Shown: positions 1 to 12,114 of the stretch, one piece after another | How the letters are laid out: every line of letters starts with the position of its first letter | Position numbering within the stretch: the stretch's first letter is position 1 | Origin: Allolobophora icterica | Lineage: Eukaryota > Annelida > Clitellata > Crassiclitellata > Lumbricidae | Direction of reading: 5' to 3' | Assembly (NCBI GenBank): GCA_963556255.1 | Contig: OY744613.1 | Span: 44,271,791 to 44,335,790, forward strand | Length of the DNA stretch: 64,000 nt | Notes under the pieces: generated by a model | What the model was told of the DNA's origin: nothing | Databases searched by the model: none | What the model saw: the letters and a program-made list of their open reading frames with translations, nothing else | Translations under genes and position numbers: made by a program

Positions 1-55
1 TGTCAATTCTCCAGTATGCAAGGATATCGCGATCAATATGCTAGACTCTTCTACC

Positions 56-187
56 CATAGGCGTAGACTCTGGGGGCAGCCGGGGCACGTGCCCCCAATA
101 ATTGACATGGACTGTATATCCAATGCAACAAGTGTAGAATTAATAGCCAAATCCCCCCTTCATTTTTTGGACAAGTTTACGCCAGTG
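56..187. mobile_element. hAT-type MITE in X0 last intron
   Basis: The ends CATAGGCGTAGACTCTGG and AGTTTACGCCAGTG are imperfect inverted repeats, and the element matches the one at 39271-39412. The flanking 8-mers (48-55 and 188-195) agree at six of eight positions, an aged target duplication. The paralogous X2 intron near 50385 lacks it. Confidence 0.7.
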
Positions 188-879
188 CTTTTAACTCAGC
201 AGAATTTGAAAAAAAGCACGATTAATGCTGCAACGGTTCCAATAGACTTCATGGTGCTCTAGTTTACTGTGAAGTCGACAGAGAAAAGAGACCACTTTCC
301 GCTTACTAGATCAGCCGAAAAATATGACTTTTTCAAAATTCACGAATATTTATTTTTGCATCTAATAAAAGCATCTGCAGCAAGGACTCAATGTACTACA
401 AACTGTTAGAAACGTATTATGGACCATGATGTGTTAAGGCCAAGTTCAGGTATTAAGGCGTCAGGTAAAGACAGGGAAAATTGTAGTATATATTATGTTG
501 TTTAAAAAAGTCCAAGTTTTAGGCAAGCGTTCTGAAATGTTTAGTCTGATTTACTTTAGGTATAAGCTATCGGAAAGGTTTACAAGTGCATTTGTAACAA
601 GTGGTCACCTTCTCTCGACTGAAGTGACATTATCAGTATAACAGTACTGAAGATCAACTTCGTTGTGTGCTCTTAGACGCAATAGTAATGACCGACGTAC
701 AGTAAAACAGTCAAACACTGTGCCTCACTTGGACATTGTGTTTCGCAAATTATATCAATACAGGTTTATCATGTAACAAGCAGTGTTGCTATGCTAAATG
801 AACTGTGGATACTTTGTCTACTGCAGCATAGGTTGACTTCTATTATCACTATCCAGCATAATAATAATAATAATAATAA

Positions 880-1105
880 TAATAATATTTATTCTTTAAT
901 TAAGCGCCTGCAAACGCACTGCGCTGTACATGTACATGTTATGCGATAAATCTTAACTAGTTAACTACTAACAGAACAGACAGCCTGCAATACACGGCGC
1001 AAATTGCAGCCTACAAAGCATGTCCGCCTATGGGACTCGATCCTTGTACCTCTCGCACTCTACGCCAGATGTTTTCCAATGCGCTATCGGGCCCCCCCGA
1101 TAAAG
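880..1105 (-). mobile_element. tRNA-derived SINE
   Basis: Read on the minus strand, a tRNA-like head carries an A-box-like TAGCGCATTGG and a B-box-like GGATCGAGTCCC near 1030-1095. A unique body follows and it ends in an AAT repeat tail at 858-888. It lies inside the last intron of X0. The family is not known to me. Confidence 0.55.
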
Positions 1106-1476
1106 CTTCGCCGTCGTAGGTCCTTCATTCTGCAGCCAACTTTCTTGCAATCTGGGACTTCTATCTATACTTCTCTTTCGTAGTTGGTCGAGAACATTTA
1201 AATTCGGTTGTTGCCTTCTGAGGGAAGGTCGTAAACACCTCTAATGAGTTTACTTTTGAAAGTGCTATATAAATGAACCCTTATGCAATTTTCATTTGCT
1301 TACAGAGAGATACAATTGCATTCGATATTACCCTTCTTCTTAAATACAGAAGTATGCGTTTGATCATACGATTTCCTAAAGTCCCTAACAGAATTATCTC
1401 CTCAAGGGAGGATCGAATCCGTAATCCACGTGTTGCAAGCCGAATGTTCTATCCGGTCGGCTGCAGCTGTGCTTAA

Positions 1477-1614
<138 letters not shown>

Positions 1615-1899
1615 AGGCGCGAAAAAAGTTCCTCGGAATTCACGAATCTATAGAGAACTTACATGATGCTTGCTTGTTAAACAGATACTGGTGCCACAAG
1701 TAATTAAACAGATTCTGGTGCCACAAGTGCGTTGCATTAAATGTTTTGGATCGAAAATAGCGATACTATATCATAATAGTTATGCGATTACATTGAAGAA
1801 ACATTTAGTTTACTCAAGAACTTTGCTTCAGTCAAAAAATCAGGAAAAGCTTAGATTTAGTTAGGTTTAGTTGCATAGAAACTATTTACGTTCAAAAAA

Positions 1900-1905
1900 A
1901 ATAAA
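1900..1905 (+). promoter_or_regulatory. X0 polyadenylation signal
   Basis: AATAAA lies about 290 nt after the X0 stop. The same hexamer stands at the equivalent place after X2 (51527-51532), in alignable flanking DNA. Confidence 0.5.
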
Positions 1906-4374
1906 TGACGTTGCTTTACTCGTTTTGTTTAAGAAATTATCCCTTATAATTATTAGACACATATTTGATATAGCAGACACGTGCTAACAAAGTAATGAAA
2001 ATCAGGCAAAAGTGTTGGGACAACGCAAAACAATTCCAGATTTGATCCACTAGGTAATGCTTTGGTTTATAGGCATCGTATTTACCGCGATTCAATTACA
2101 AATTGAATTACCGAGACCACTGTACGCAAATTGCAAACGCTTCAGGTTGGTTTTCCTAGTTGTTGTTTATCGGAGATGATACGTTGCGCACCTACGCTAG
2201 CTAGCCTTGCGATTGGCGGATTTCAACTGCTTTACTGCGCAATCGCCAACGTCAGAGGAGCTCCCAGCTGCTGCATACTCCTTGTTGGAGAATCATCGCC
2301 CCTCCCTTCGGCAATCCCAGGTTTTGAACCTATTTGAGTTAATTGTCACCAACCATTTTCCTTCTAACACGGCTGAGCTTCACGACGCAACCGTTCGCTA
2401 CGCCTCAAAGGTTCCACGGTTACCGAGGTCTTCTTGGAAGACGAGTCCCTTGCTCCGAGTTGGGCCCCGTAGCGGTTGAGTAGGCCGCAACCAATACTTC
2501 TTCGTTCCGGAACTTTTTTAACTATTAAAAAGTAAATTAGTTATTTTAATTTAATGTCAGTGTTTATAATTAGGCCTATGCATATCATATTAATTTAATA
2601 TTGCGCGTTCTAACATTATTCCATAAAAATGCTTCTGGCAGTAACACTAATTCTATGTTTTATCATAAAATATGCCCCTATGGTCAGTTCTCGAACCTTT
2701 TTTTCTAGAGAAAAACACTACATGTAGCTGCAACTAACGTATTGCCGTAGTTATCTTTGGTTACCAAATAAACAAGTGTCAAGTGTCAAGTGTCAAAGGT
2801 TCGTTTACAAGAATACAGTAGACTTTTTGCATTCAATTACCTCACTCTCAGGTGCTTCTAGGTTACTTTATTTATCCACTACGAAGCTTAAAGTAAAAGT
2901 TTGACATTCCATGATTTATCCTTGTCGAGCTTCTCTGTTGCTCTACCTGGCGTTCTATAATTCTCTGCTACCAAATATTCGTTTTTCTTGAAACTGGCGC
3001 TCCATAAATGTCTGTTGCGTTGAGACTTGGCGCTCCCTAATTCTTTCAAGACGCTCGCCCATGACTGAACTAAACATATACACAGGAGAAAGTGGTCTTT
3101 CAAGGATATCTTTCCCCGAGCGCCGTATAGAGTCCAAAGTCTCTTGTACTAAAGTTTCCGACATTGTTAATGCTAAAGTTTCCAAAGCAGACACAATCAT
3201 GGAAAATAATTTATTTTATAATTTTAACAGTCAACAGCTAAGGCATTATTATCGTGCAAAGCAATCAGTTTCCAGATCTAAGCGTTCTTAAGCAAGCTGA
3301 TTTACAGAATCAAATTTAAAAGTAGAACAGAACAGCATTTACTTATTTGGCGAATCGAGTTTGGATGGTCTTGGTCGTTGGTTGGCTGCACAGGATAAGT
3401 TGAGGCTTTTATTCCAGCGCTAAATCTCAAATCAAAATTTGAATCCATAGAAGCACAGCATTCGATTACGCAAAAATTGTCAGTAAACTATTTCTATTGC
3501 AGCTTATTCTTCGCATCATACAACATTTTAACTTTAGGCTTCTGCTTGGAAATCTACTCAAATCCTTTCTCTATGCATCACTTTCAATCGAGAACTTCGT
3601 TCACTTAGAAGAAAACGACGACCACGTAAAACTACACAGAGAAGATCTTTCTTAACTTCATCATCTGTAATTCTCACAGAGCTTTGATTCAACCGACTAC
3701 AAGAACCAACAAAATTTAATTTACGGCAGATTCGACCGCTCCAATATCGACTGCGCCTGTCTGGCCAACGACGCGACCTTAGAAGAAACCTGTTCGGCTC
3801 TCTGACCTACAACTGCGCTCCCTGTCTGTCGCGGAGGAACTGTCAATCTCTCTCCCTGGAAGGTTAGCAGTCTGGAATTATCGACATTGCTGTCAACCAA
3901 GAGCGAGTTTAGTGTGGCGGAGAGGGGCTTCCTTTGAAGGCCGTCCGACCGTATGTCTTAGTGAGCCTTCCTCGGCGGCCAATCATCGGTTCGGCCCTGG
4001 CTGTCAGGAAGCGGCGATCGCCTGCTACGCGTCTGCTCTTTGTCCAACTATCGAGTCATTACGACCAATTCAACAGGGGCACATTACCACTCCCTTTTCG
4101 TCCGACGGAAGACTTCTACTGAAGGGTGATAATGCAGCGGTAGGCAGCCAGACGGCGCTGTCCTTAAGAAGTAATTTCTGTCACCAGAGGTCGATCAGTC
4201 TCAAATTTAAGTCAATACTGTGACTCTTGCGTCAAATCGGTTCTGAGTACCAGACAAGAGCAAGGAGCTGAATTCAGAACAATGCACCCCTAATATTTGA
4301 ACTCCCGAGGGATCATATGTACCTCGGGGGAAAAATAAGAATAATGAAATGCTCCTTGGGAGGAATATGCGGCT
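1906..4374. other. X0-Y1 intergenic DNA, no gene seen
   Basis: The left part (to about 2200) aligns with the DNA after X2 near 51530-52150. Around 2760-2800 there is a small GTGTCAA tandem repeat. A minus-strand frame at 2955-3200 is rich in charged residues (ERLERIRERQ) and may be transposon debris, but I do not recognise it. About 3700-4050 is GC-richer and unassigned. Confidence 0.5.
4290..4340 (+). mobile_element. LINE 3' tail fragment (hairpin family)
   Basis: CTCCCGAGGGATCATATGTA followed by CCTCGGGGG and an AATAA-rich tail matches the 3' ends at 44046-44365 and 56482-56670. Complementary arms flank the GATCATATGTA loop. Only the extreme 3' end remains. Confidence 0.5.
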
Positions 4375-4382
4375 AAAGCAAC

Positions 4383-4836
4383 AATAGGCGCCGACTTTTG
4401 CTTTTGTCTCTGGGTGCCAGTCAGAGGCGGATCCAGAAGGTTTATCAAAGTCTTAAAGGACCAACGAAACTTTTTTTAGGAAATCATCTCCGAAAAAAAC
4501 TGATGACCTTTTTTAGTCATCCGGAAAAATTCATTATACATTATTTCGTCATTTTTCATCGTCTACTACGTGGGTAAACATAAAAAATTTAATGGGGGCC
4601 ATGGCCGGATTGGCCCCCGGGATCCGCCCCTGGTGCCAGTGCATATATTAAGATAATTCTCTCGTACAATTTGACGACTTTTTAGGAATTCATCCCCCGA
4701 GAAAATGTGACGACCTTTTTAGGAATACCCCAAGAAATTGAATTTAAGGTCCGAATTCTTCTGGGTGCCAGGCCCCCACTGAACTTTTTCTCTGGGTGCA
4801 TTGGCACCCAAGGCCCCCCAGAAGTCGGCGCCTATG
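4383..4836. mobile_element. hAT-type MITE (outer)
   Basis: The terminal inverted repeats are AATAGGCGCCGACTT and, at the right, AAGTCGGCGCCTATG. The flanking 8-mers aaagcaac (4375-4382) and gaagcaac (4837-4844) match at seven of eight positions. A second MITE is nested at 4422-4632. Confidence 0.75.
4422..4632. mobile_element. hAT-type MITE nested in the previous one
   Basis: The ends CAGAGGCGGATCC and GGGATCCGCCCCTG are inverted. A perfect 8-bp target duplication, gtgccagt, lies at 4414-4421 and 4633-4640. It therefore inserted after the outer element. Confidence 0.85.
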
Positions 4837-5148
4837 GAAGCAACTAATTTTAGACAAGATGACCCATACCAGATCATGAACCTCAGATCATGTGGATTAT
4901 ATCACTAAAAACATACTTTAATAGGGGCTTACATCGTTTTCGTTGCGCTTCTCAAAAACTCAGAAACGCTCTAAATTAAAAAAATTACCTTGTGACTCTT
5001 GTGTGTGTGGTGGGTGTCTGATTTCATTAGTCATGTTTTTGTTCTTTGCTAAGAGCTACAAAAATGTACACTCAATTAGGGACAGTTACATGATTTGGTT
5101 AATTACATAGCACCGACAAAATATCACGTGAAACTATAATTGCAGCTT

Positions 5149-5247
5149 TTTAAATATAATAATGCATATAGTTTTTAGTCTACGTACTAGCGCGGATATT
5201 TAGCTCGTGTTGCAACGCGGTATGCCATACTGAAGTTGGGTGTTCAG
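5149..5247 (+). promoter_or_regulatory. Y1 core promoter and non-coding first exon (inferred)
   Basis: A TATA-like TTTAAATATA at 5149-5158 precedes a short segment ending in a consensus donor, CAG/GTATGT (cut after 5247). Y3 has the same arrangement (TATTTAATATAAAT near 54807, donor after 54900). The coding exon starts after an acceptor at 6106-6107, so an untranslated exon must exist upstream. The transcription start near 5180-5190 is inference. Confidence 0.5.
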
Positions 5248-5540
5248 GTATGTATTGTTTCTTAGAATAAAGTTATTATTCTTTTATGCTATTTGTTGAA
5301 CGTGTATGATTGTGTATGAGTGGGTTTCTGTCTCCAAAGCCATCAATGATTGCGAGTTAACTTGTGGGATTCTCTGACGAACTGCTTCAAAATCGTGGCC
5401 CCATATGTTCACAGCGGACTGACCTCGGTATTGCCCTGAATGCGGTTTGATCATTGATTTAGTGCCCCATCATTTCATGCGGTGTGCATTGGATAGTGAC
5501 GCTATTCAACCTTCCCCTGTATTTTTGGTATTGGAATAAC

Positions 5541-5956
5541 CAGAGCTTCTGATTTGAATATAGTAGGAGGTTTGAAAATCATCACATTGGATTAAGTTGG
5601 CGAGCGATGCGCGGTCGACCTCAGGAGCTTTAGTGAACAGCGTATTTTGTGCATCGTATTCGTATAGCGGCATATAAAGCCTATAACCCATCTACAGTAG
5701 TAGGCCTATCTCAATTCTGTTCCTTATAAATCCTTTCCGCATCATAGTAAATAAATTAAAGTAATGTAAATTAGGTAAATAAAATAAAGGTCTCACTCCA
5801 CGTTTGTCTATTGCCTTCGGCTAACTCAAACTCATCGAGTGACGACCGACGGTGCGACGTCTTCGGCTAGGCGAGCGATTTACCGCTCGAAGGGACCTTT
5901 GCTAGGCGAGCGACCAAAGGGAGTGATATATCGCTCGCCTCAAATGGGAAGCTCTT
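5541..5956. mobile_element. MITE in Y1 5' UTR intron
   Basis: The ends CAGAGCTTCTGATTTGA and TCAAATGGGAAGCTCTT are inverted. The flanks ggaataac (5533-5540) and agaataac (5957-5964) match at seven of eight positions. The Y3 intron has an uninterrupted equivalent near 55220. A longer relative lies at 10535-11192. Confidence 0.7.
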
Positions 5957-6119
5957 AGAATAACAGCGCATGGATATCATAATGCTGGAACCGTACTTCA
6001 AAGTTCATCTTTTAACCATAAAAGAATCTGCCTTCTTTAGTATTACTACCGTCATTGTCTGTGCAGCTTCTGTAATATCCAACCATGTAAGTTTGTTTTT
6101 CATTCAGAGACGAAGAACA

Positions 6120-6276
6120 ATGTATTGGAGTCCGAGTCTTCTGATTGCGAGTTGCTTGGTGGTCCTCGCGTCTGCCGCACCAGACAGCCCCAGACTGAGT
6201 TTGCGCGACACCAAGCTCAAGTTTCACTCGTTTAAACACCTCGAAGAGGAGTGGCAAACCTTCAAAATCAATTACA
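6120..6276 (+). CDS. Y1 coding exon 1 (signal peptide, start of propeptide)
   Basis: The start at 6120 follows an acceptor (cattcag, 6101-6107) and the leader AGACGAAGAACA, which is shared with Y3. It begins MYWSPSLLIASCLVVLASA, a typical signal peptide, and ends EEEWQTFKINY in phase 1 before GTAACC. Confidence 0.9.
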
Positions 6277-6559
6277 GTAACCTTATTTAAACGATATTCA
6301 GGATAGACAGATTTACGTAATGCAATGCGCTGCAATGTTAAGTACCGGTACAGCGAAATAAAGCGAAATGGAGTGAAGTGATGTAGCTTGATGTGAATTC
6401 AAGTGACTTGATGTGAAATCCGTATGCTCAATGATGTATGGGAAATGATTTATGTGAATTGACCTTTGTGAAGCACTGCATTTGGAGTAAGGTAAAGTGA
6501 TGTGAGGCCAAACGATATTCAGCGGTGCTGAGTCACAATGATGATATGGGGGTGGGGGG

Positions 6560-6964
<405 letters not shown>

Positions 6965-7410
6965 ATGAAGCGCTATTTGATGTAAAATTTGTATTGTGAC
7001 GTACATTATGTGAAGTGATGTAGGTGTTCTCTCCCGTCTGTCCAAGCATTTTACACCTTTACAGCTTTATCTGAGTTCGTCAGGAGGCTGTGAGGCTACC
7101 ACACACGCTGCCAGACGATTCCTAACAGATCTACCTCTGGCGAAGTCTTGGTCAAACTGGACTTAACGTACAAGCATCATGACAGCTGTTCATGAGCAAT
7201 TTCTTTAGTTCCACTCATACAGTAAACCTTCTGGTCTCATATACGGTGATTTCAGTCTTGTCTACAACAGGGCGTCCATATTCGACCCCTTCTATTCTGC
7301 CTCCCTATTTAAACCTATCTTTTCCACCCTCCAGTCCTTTCTCCCAATAGGTTACCACGATGACCTGACATTGAGTGGAACTGCATCCTCTGTTGCTTAC
7401 GGGTGTACAG

Positions 7411-9467
7411 TAGGGTGGGGCAAAAAGTAATAAAAACTCGAGTTCAGTTCCCGGACAAACCTAAATCGAAGGTCCACGTTAAAGTTGATACATATCAAAA
7501 ATGGATTTTTGATATGTATCACCGTTTTCTAGCAACTTTGTCTGAAACACCAGACCGAAAACGCAATATGTTGTAAAATGAGAGCTGGTCTTACATCAGC
7601 CGGTTTAATGGTTATGACTTTCAAATTAAGAACCCAAAGTTAAAGCTACAAACAACAATGAGTAATAAAATAAATGAAAAAGCATCTGACACAGTACTGC
7701 AGTGTAAATATTTTAACTTAGTTCAGGAAATCAGCTTTAGTTTCTGTAGTTGGCAAGTCCAATCTTGATTTCTTCATTTGAATGATAACACCGTGGCGTG
7801 AGTCATGTCCGTGAACTCGGCCTCAGACTTCAGAAACTCTACTTAAACTGTCCTCTTATCTCTCCTCTCTGATTGCTACACTGCGTTTGACAGATCCCAG
7901 ATCTCGTTGCTTGCTCTATTTGACATCTCTGCTGCCTTTGACATGGTTGACCATGAGATCCTCCTGCAACGTCTCGAGTTCTCAAGTGGTCTCAGGGGCT
8001 CATCTCTTATTTGGTTCCGGCCCTATCTTACAGATCGCACACAAACGATAATCTGGGGTGACTCCAGAACACACTGGGTTACTGTCAAGTTTGGTGTCCC
8101 CAGGGATCAGTACTTGGCCCACTCCTTTACCTGCTTTAATCAGCTGATATTACCTCCAGCTTTGTAACGCATTTAACCACTGGCCGCCTCTATGCTGATG
8201 ACGCCCAGCTCTACGTGCATGGGTCTCCGTATGCTCAGCTGTTTCTTACTGCTCGCATTGATGCTCTCTTTCATGATCTTCAAGCATAGCTGTCCTTAAA
8301 CATGTTTTCTTTAAACCCAGCAAAGACCCAATTGATTTAGTTTGGCACTCGTCAACAACTGGCCAAGGTTGACTGCCCTCTTTAATCTCAAAGCTTTCCT
8401 TTTTATACATTCTCTGCATCTGACCGCAACCTGGGTATAATTCTTGATAGCTCCCTTTCTTTTTCTGACTATATCTCTAATCTCACCCGCTTGTGCTACT
8501 ACCATCTCCGACGTCTCAAGGCTATCCGAAGATCTGTCTCCTCTGCAGTCTTTACTCCCATTGTCTATGCCTTTATCTGCTCTCGCATTGATTACTCTTT
8601 GTTGGCCTCCCAAAAGTCCATCTCTCCCCTCTACAATCTGTTCTTAAAGCAGCTGCCAGACAAATCACCCGTCTCCCACGATTCTCCCATATTTCCACAT
8701 TCATGTTTGAACATCTTCACCGGATTCCTCTTACTGCCCGCATCCAACTAAAGGTACATTATATGACTTATTTGTTCCCCAGTGAGAAAGGTGATGGTCC
8801 AGTCTCGTTCCAACTAAAGGTACTTATCCATATTTGCCAATCTTACCTGGGTCTTGCTCCTAAATACCTCTGTGACCCACTACGTCTTCCTACTTCAGCT
8901 AGCTCCCTTCGCCCTCTTCGCTCCTCTGATCGACTTGACTCATTTGTTCCCCCAGTGAGAACGGTGATAGCCCAGTCTCGTTCCTTTGTTACTATTGGCC
9001 CTTCATTGTGGACTCAGCTTCCTCATTCGGCCCGGGCTGCAGTACTATCCGGTGGTCCTGCCACAGCTTTTCGTTGTCTTTAAACTTGCCTTTATTCCCG
9101 AGAACCTTCGCACTGGGAGCGCCCTTGATTGGTGTGAACTTGGTAGAGACACTTATACGTTTTTAAATACAATACAATACAATACAATAAAGTAGTGTAC
9201 TGTGTAGTGTGTAATTTGTGTATTAAAGTGATTGTGTAATATATTTATATTATAGTCCACATTAATGAGTTTCTATGACCCTATTGTAATAAGATTAATG
9301 CATTTGTTATTTATTTCTAATGAACTATATGACGTCACACATTTTTCAAAGTTGCGACCCCTAGACATGATACAAAATATGAAAATTAATTATTTCATTA
9401 ACCAGTAGATGAGGGAGCTTCTATTTATCGCGGTCTGGTTGAGGCAACCGGTATTTGCCCCACCCTA
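7411..9467. mobile_element. hAT-type transposon carrying an L2 LINE fragment, copy 1
   Basis: The left end TAGGGTGGGGCAAA and right end TTTGCCCCACCCTA are inverted. A perfect 8-bp duplication, gtgtacag, lies at 7403-7410 and 9468-9475, as expected of the hAT superfamily. No hAT transposase is visible. The interior (about 7800-9192) is a decayed L2-type LINE reverse transcriptase. A near-identical copy starting from 7563 of this one is found at 20145-22060. Confidence 0.85.
7800..9192 (+). pseudogene. L2/CR1-type LINE reverse transcriptase remnant, copy 1
   Basis: Broken frames spell LALFDISAAFDMVDHEIL (RT motif A region), then TGRLYADDAQLYVH (the catalytic YADD, near 8188). The C-terminal region shared by L2-like LINEs follows (LGLAPKYLCDPL, near 8840-8880, and RSFVTIGPSLWTQLP, near 8970-9015). 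Stops occur at 8287-8289 and 8338-8340. Ten bases present in copy 2 near 21177 are missing here. The tail is an AATAC repeat at 9165-9190. No endonuclease part is present. Confidence 0.8.
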
Positions 9468-9794
9468 GTGTACAGGCTATTTTCAGGAAGTCGGGTAAAA
9501 TGCTAAGGTTTAAAAAATATGAGGTTATAAACACCCACAAGAGTTCACCCGAAGAATAATACTATTGAGAATAAAAGCGAAATACAATCAGCTCATGGCT
9601 ACTTACCACTTTGTGACTTTGTCCCCTTGGCCATCGTAACTCTTGGTCTTGTAAATAATGATGGTCTGGCGTTCATCACGACGCTGAGACAGAGTCTCAG
9701 CACCGTCGCTGCTGTTCCTTTCCGTCGCACTTTCTATGTGCCAGAACCATACGGATAGTGGCCATTCTAGATGTAACTCTCTATGCTAAGTAAT

Positions 9795-9840
9795 ATTTAA
9801 GTCCCCGATGGATCAAATGCATCTTGGGGCAAAAATATAT
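9795..9840 (+). mobile_element. LINE 3' tail fragment (hairpin family)
   Basis: CCCCGATGGATCAAATGCA then TCTTGGGGCAAAA is the diverged hairpin tail of the LINE family at 44046-44365. Changes in one arm (CCCCGATG) are largely matched in the other. Confidence 0.4.
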
Positions 9841-10089
9841 AAAAATATAACATAATTATTTTCGTTATTATTCTATGTAGCCCATAATCCGTCCAGCATC
9901 GAGTAGGCCTATCATGGACTTCAGCTTCTTGCAGAAATTTGCACTTAAGGAAATCCGTATAATATACGTTTTAGGAAGAACAACAGAATAGATGTACCCA
10001 TATGCATTTCAGTTGGCCCTATTATATTTAAACGATTGAGAGATATGTTGAGAGAGAGTCTTCTAACTCGCATGATATCGTGTTTCTAG

Positions 10090-10232
10090 ACAAAGTCTAT
10101 AAAGACGCAAATGAAGAAATATTTCGGAAGAAAATCTTCGCGGAGCACTTGGAAGCAATTGAAGCTCACAACCGTCTCTACTCAAAAGGACTCAAGACTT
10201 TCACGATGGGGATAAATCGATTTTCTGATTTG
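10090..10232 (+). CDS. Y1 coding exon 2 (I29 propeptide)
   Basis: The exon follows acceptor tgtttctag, joins phase 1 and encodes KVYKDANEEIFRKKIF. The ERFNIN-type helix follows, then the GINRFSDL (GxNxFxD) motif. It ends at DL before GTACAG in phase 0. Its 143 nt equal exon 2 of X2 and Y3. Confidence 0.92.
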
Positions 10233-10534
10233 GTACAGCATCATTATACACTTAGGAAAGTCTATTACGTATTAATTAGGGACCTGCGAAGCTTCGATAT
10301 TCGATTCGAAAACGAATCGGACGGCGGTATTCGATTCGATTCGAAAATGATGTCACGATTCGAAAAATTTCGAATCGTTTTTCGGAAAAATTATTAGCCC
10401 TTGACGCACTTTGTTGTAAACTAATTGGTTTAATTGTTTACTGCGCGTGAATTTGTTGTTGAATTTCTGCGTGAAACGCGGCACGCGACGATAGCAAACC
10501 CTCTGAAAAGGGTTTATAATTAGAATGCCATACT

Positions 10535-11192
10535 AAGAGCTTCTCATTTGAAAATAGTAGGCGGTTTGAAAATCGATCGCGCTGGATTGAGTAGGTAAGC
10601 GATGCGCGGTCGACCTCTATAGAGCTTTTGTGTGCAACATATATTTTGAATAGCTGCATATAATTAGTGACTTTACGAATGAAGTCAAGCGGCGTGAGTT
10701 GTCGACAGTGTTGTTATAGCCAATCATATTGTACGAACTAAGAGCGGTCACTCAGCAGTAATTAGGTCATGGACGCATTCACCACTGCCGCAAGTAAGTA
10801 AATTAATGTAATGTAAATTAGATAATAATAATAATAATAATAATCTTCGTTTAATATTTTCAAACTGGCAATAACGCAGTATGATTACAAATCAGTATGA
10901 ACGGATGATCACAAGTTATTACAGGAGTCGAATTTTAACTGTATACGGCAGCCTTACAAGGCGCCCATCACGTCCTACATCTCATTTTCACAAAACATAA
11001 ATAAAGAAATGGTCTGGCTCTAGTTCCGTCTATCGTCTTGGAGTCTAAGTTAAACTCATCGAGCGATGACCGACGTCCGTGCGACGCCTTCGGCTAGACG
11101 AGCGATTAACCGTTCGCCCGTACCTTTGCTATAGGCGAGCGACCAAGGAGAGCGATCGATTATTCGCCTCAAAGGCTCAAATGAGAAGCTCT
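10535..11192. mobile_element. MITE nested in the hAT element
   Basis: The ends AAGAGCTTCTCATTTGA and TCAAATGAGAAGCTCT are inverted, and the interior matches 5541-5956 near both ends. The flanks gccatact and gtaatact agree at six of eight positions. It contains an inverted SINE piece (10845-10995). Confidence 0.65.
10845..10995 (-). mobile_element. truncated SINE, inverted copy of 6680-6830
   Basis: Reverse-complement similarity runs over about 145 nt to the SINE at 6560-6840, including the AAT tail side. It lacks the tRNA-like head. Confidence 0.6.
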
Positions 11193-11694
11193 GTAATACT
11201 CCGCTTAGATGTATGTACACCAAAATGCGGTTATGCAATTGGTACAATGAATATACTTACTTACTTACTTACTTACTTAATTATTTGTGTAATTTTTTAT
11301 TTTGTTAATTAACTTGATGTTTAGTTTAATTGATTTTAAACTGCAGAAAAGTTATTTATAGGCCTACTGTGGTACGCCTGTGCAATCAAACTTCATTAAT
11401 GTGAAACTGGTAGCCGCTGATTCGATTCGAGATTCGATTCGAGATTCGATTCGAATTCGAATCTTTTCCCCGATTCGATTCGAGATTCGATTCGACTGAA
11501 AATTTGTGATTCGCAGGTCCCTAGTATTAATTGCTTCACTTGTTTCTATTGTAGCAACTTTAATCAACTGATGTAGGCACCTATGTATAAACACATGACT
11601 TAGAACCAACTCTTCTATCTCATATGAAATATTGTTTTTGTTGTTGTTTTTGTTGTTGTTGATATTATTAAGTTTACTATTATATTGCTCATAG

Positions 11695-11856
11695 GGAAAT
11701 GCAGAATTTGTGAAACTAATGACTGGCTACAAACCTCGAAATCCATCCGAAGAATCAGGTTCTGATTTCTTCTTTGACCCTGAAATCGATATCTCGTCGC
11801 TTCCAGATGAAGTCGATTGGAGACCCAAAGGCTACGTTACCCCAGTGAAAGATCAG
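11695..11856 (+). CDS. Y1 coding exon 3 (propeptide end, mature N-terminus)
   Basis: The exon follows acceptor ctcatag and is in phase 0. It encodes EFVKLMTGYKPRNPSEESGS, then LPDEVDWRPKGYVTPVKDQ, the start of the mature enzyme ending in oxyanion-hole Q19. Donor CAG/GTATGA. Confidence 0.92.
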
Positions 11857-12114
11857 GTATGATTTTCACATTATACACTCAGCAATAAAACAGTTAGCCA
11901 GTCTCACGCTAGTTCTGTGAAATGTCCCTTTGAAGACAGTAACCAAAAGTGGCTCCTAGAGATCTCTTTAGCTACAGGTCATGAGAGTTTCTGCTTAACT
12001 GTTCAAAAGCTATCACTTACACACGCTGAAAGGTAAAGACCAAACACTGTGAATAAAACGAATAGCTAAAAGTCATCTAGATCCGTACGAAATTTAGCTA
12101 CGTTGTATACCACT

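Larger units (their letters stand above)
10277..11523. mobile_element. hAT-type element with tandem-repeat arms
   Basis: The ends TAGGGACCTGCGAA and TTCGCAGGTCCCTA are inverted. A perfect 8-bp duplication, gtattaat, lies at 10269-10276 and 11524-11531. The Y3 intron 2 (near 56370) has the single-copy empty site. Just inside each end lies an array of GATTCGATTCGA-type units (about 10295-10380 and 11418-11510). The interior hosts another MITE (10535-11192). No transposase is seen. Confidence 0.88.

Noticed and set aside
9597..9760. Minus-strand frame ending QTIIIYKTKSYDGQGDKVTKW
   Set aside because: It looks coding-like and ends at a GTAAGT, but no partner exon or family is recognisable. It is too weak to call.
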